Of a stretch of 64,000 nt of DNA, positions 61,342-64,000 are shown one piece after another; within the stretch, counting starts at the first letter, position 1, and every line of letters starts with the position of its first letter. Under the pieces are notes generated by a model that worked only from the letters and a program-made list of their open reading frames with translations, searched no databases and was not told where the DNA came from. This stretch comes from Fusarium oxysporum f. sp. lycopersici 4287 (taxonomy: Eukaryota; Ascomycota; Sordariomycetes; Hypocreales; Nectriaceae), in contig NC_030986.1 in NCBI RefSeq assembly GCF_000149955.1, positions 3,839,732 to 3,903,731 of the forward strand, in the 5' to 3' direction. Made by a program: the position numbers and the translations under genes.

Positions 61342-62757
61342 ATGAACGACTTCTCCGCCACCCTTTCAGGGAAGCCTAAGCTCCAGCTACTCTGGCCCGA
61401 GCACGTTAATCTGCCATTCCTCAACACTGTTCCTCACAGATATCGAATTGGCCGTCGACGCACCAAATCAAAATCGAGACCTGGCAATGAGGAGATCACC
61501 AGTCTCAAAACCTCCTTCAACGCCTGGGATGGTGTTCGTGATCTTCAGAAGCATCACTGGAGGACATCAGATCTCCAATATGCTGTCGTTGGCCTCCTAA
61601 TTCTCTTCTCCTTCTGGATTGCTCCCCCGGCTCCTGGTGTCAAGCTCCTGGCTATCATTGGTAGCGTATGGGTTCTGCTTATGCCTGCCACCCGTCAATT
61701 CTTTTTGCCATCAGTGACAATCTGGACCTGGCTCTTGTATTTCTTTTGTAGTCGGTATGTGTTGATTTCAAAGGTCAAATTTGTCGTCTGCTAACACTTG
61801 TCAGGTTTATCCCCCAATGAGTACCGACCTCATATTTGGGTCCGCGTGCTACCCGCCCTCGAGAACGTCTTGTACGGTGCCAATCTGTCGAGCATTCTCT
61901 CCGCCCACCAACACTCGGTTCTCGACATTCTTGCCTGGATCCCCTACGGCCTGTGCCATTTTGGTGCTCCTGTAGTCTGCGCCCTGCTCATGTTCGTCTT
62001 CGCTGCCCCCGGTACCGCCCCTGTCTGGGCTCGCACCTTCGGCTGGATGAGTATTCTGGGTGTCACCATCCAGCTTCTCTTCCCCTGTGCGCCACCTTGG
62101 TACGAGATGGAGCATGGTCTTGAACCTGCTGCCTACGGCATGCCAGGATCTCCTGCTGGACTCGCCCGTATCGACGCCATTTTTGGTATCGACCTCTATA
62201 CGACCAATTTCAGCACTGCACCTGTTCCTTTCGGCGCTTTCCCCTCGCTCCACGCCGCGAACGCCGTTCTCGAGGCTCTCTTCATGTCTCACTGTTTCCC
62301 CCAATTCCGAACTTACTTCATCATGTATGCTGGATGGGTCTGCTGGGCCACTATGTACCTCAGCCACCATTATGCAATTGATTTGGTGGTCGGTGGCTTG
62401 ATTGCGTCTTGCTTTTTCTACGCAGCAAAGGCCCGATGGTTACCCCGACGACAGGAGGGAAAGATCACGCGATGGGAATACGAGTACGTGGAGTATGGCG
62501 ACCGCAACGCCATTTCTGACGAGGAGTATGGCGAGTACTTCGGTATGGGTCTGCTTGGACGCCCTCGCGCCGACTCCAGCGATGGCTGGACTGTTGCCAG
62601 CTCCAGTTGCAGCTCTAGCAGCGGAACCCTAAGCCCAACTCTATCCGAAGAAGCCCTTCCCGGAATGCTTATGGATATGGACAACAATGGACAGCTCTGG
62701 GACGGCAACGCTCCTGCTCGAGATGTGGAGTTGAGTGAAGTTGTGGTGGTGCGGTAA
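61342..62757 (+). CDS. AUR1: Inositol phosphorylceramide synthase AUR1 (one-base frame break in this sequence)
   Basis: AUR1 transfers phosphoinositol from phosphatidylinositol to ceramide in the Golgi; it is essential in fungi and the target of aureobasidin A. Exons 61342-61754 and 61805-62757 flank a GT-AG intron with a CTAAC branch site. Several membrane segments are seen, plus the two PAP2-like catalytic motifs FPSLHAANA and YLSHHYAIDLVVGG carrying the His/His/Asp triad. The C-terminus is a Ser/Asp-rich cytosolic tail. Joining the exons at the best splice sites reads SRFIP, then shifts frame at a C5 run (61811-61815); four C would give the conserved SRFIPNEYRPHIWVRVLPAL and 454 aa. The ATG at 61342 is preferred over an in-frame upstream one at 61219 by family N-terminus. 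Confidence 0.9.
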
Positions 62758-64000
62758 TTGGCACGACTGAGTAATAACACGGCTACCCCCGGACACTCTC
62801 ATCCCACACCGGGGAAACGAAGCGACTTGTTGGGATTTTACGATTTTAATGCCCCGAGCCCTTTTTAATCTTCGACCTTATATTTTTTTTTTGATAACAT
62901 CTTTGGCATTCATCGGCACAGCGAAATGGCGCAACACGGTGCTTTACTACGGCAGATGCTGGATTCTGACGCAGGGCCGTCAGGGCCAGACGGCAAACTG
63001 TAATAATGGGTTCGAGGGGCTCATGTGTCCCGTTCTAATGTATACCCTGCGGAAGGACAAAACCGGAACTGAATAGAGTAATGTATACAACCAGAGGAAG
63101 TTTAATTCGTGTATGGACATGAGACGACGCCATGCCATGCACCGATACGCTCGCTAGAGAGCCTGGACGACTCGAGAGGGACATGCTTTATGATAAGCCC
63201 CCCCTACTCATGAGGAGGAGGAGAGATGAAGTGCAATTGGCTCACAGCCGAATCCTGGATGATCCTGGAGAGCAAAAGCCAGGCGGCGCAAGGAGGTGGG
63301 CTGACTTTGGTGAAAAGGAAAAGGAATACCAAAGATACCATTCGCTAGATATTAGCAGCTAGAAGAATTGACAGCACGTTGTTTCTGTCACATCCTGTTC
63401 TCAGAGTGAAAGTCCCTGTAAATCTTCATCATACTCACTGAGTACCAATGTGCAGCTTGACACCTATTGTTCACAAGTCGTTGTAGCTGGCACGCGATCA
63501 GGTGGGCCCATTCATGATATCGAAATCTCAACATGTCGATCTTCATCTAGCCCAAGAAATTCCTCCGAGTTATGTTCAGCGGCATTATAAACGCCAAGTC
63601 TGCACGACACTCTTGACCTCTTGGCATTCACAAGTGCTGTGTCTTAAAATTCGCTTTGTCATGATTTGAGAAGTATCAGTATCAATATGTCGATCCGGTA
63701 TTCTAGGTTGTACGCAAATACCAGTAGTTTAAGTTGTACAAACATGTGATTTGAAAAGCTCGATCTCTGCTCAATTTCCAAGCAAGAGGGTTTTCAACTT
63801 TGAACTAATCCATTTATGCCCTTTGAAAACAGTATTTGATATAAGACACTCTCCACATTTGTCAGTAATAAGGCACTCTGGCATATGACAATATCAGGGC
63901 CACAAGATATTAAATAATCCTACTCCACCTACTAACTGCCTCCGTCAGCACGCGCGAGATCACTAAGGGTATCTTATTCTCAGGGTCCAGTGCATAAAAC
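62758..64000. other. Downstream flank, no gene seen
   Basis: AUR1 3' flank, then AT-rich sequence to the window edge. Short frames at 62849 and 63132 have no features. Confidence 0.5.

Noticed and set aside
1..64000. CRISPR arrays, rRNA, prophage or bacterial operon structure
   Set aside because: The window is eukaryotic with spliced genes; no regularly spaced repeats or rRNA sequence seen.

Overview
The window looks like chromosomal DNA of a filamentous ascomycete, most likely a Sordariomycete of the Fusarium/Hypocreales type. This rests on short (about 40-100 nt) GT-AG introns with CTAAC/CTGAC branch sites, pyrimidine-rich leaders, and the gene content (QDE-2-type Argonaute, Zn2Cys6 regulator, WSC-domain wall protein, LYS9, AUR1). 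The species call is inference. No rRNA, tRNA, CRISPR array, complete transposon or virus-like gene was seen.

Layout. 0.1-12.5 kb: ASF1 (-) and RNA14 (+) diverge from one promoter region, followed by an Argonaute gene (+) with a long CT-rich leader and a glycine-rich WSC-domain surface protein (+). 12.8-14.6 kb: ten-exon LYS9 (-), including exons of 11 and 18 nt. 14.6-20 kb: gene-poor. 20.0-26.8 kb: an allantoate-permease-type MFS transporter (+) with a likely GC-AG intron, a small membrane/coiled-coil protein (+), and an SRO7/tomosyn homologue (-). 29.0-29.7 kb: small C2H2 protein (+). 30-43 kb: very gene-poor. 43.1-45.4 kb: Zn2Cys6 regulator (-). 48.9-53.9 kb: divergent pair GRC3 (-) / RPA34 (+), both in ribosome biogenesis. 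54-61 kb: gene-poor. 61.3-62.8 kb: AUR1 (+).

Main discovery lead. The gene-poor stretches hold three small spliced reading frames (18.1, 34.4 and 40.6 kb) that share the hexapeptide GIGAQF written with different codons. The 34.4 and 40.6 kb copies also share gene structure: a short first exon ending in phase 2, a phase-1 intron just after GIGAQF, a 49/46-nt third exon with matching residues, and a D-x-x-x-L-W box at the same distance into exon 4. I recognise no known family. They may be an undescribed family of short fungal proteins, one copy apparently intact and two diverged or decaying.

Sequence quality. Two essential-type genes, RPA34 and AUR1, each carry what looks like one extra base in a homopolymer (T8 and C5) that breaks the frame exactly where conserved protein sequence continues. 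RPA34 also has an in-frame TAG followed by 20 more basic codons. Assembly error is the simplest reading of the two frameshifts; true lesions or unusual splicing are the alternatives.
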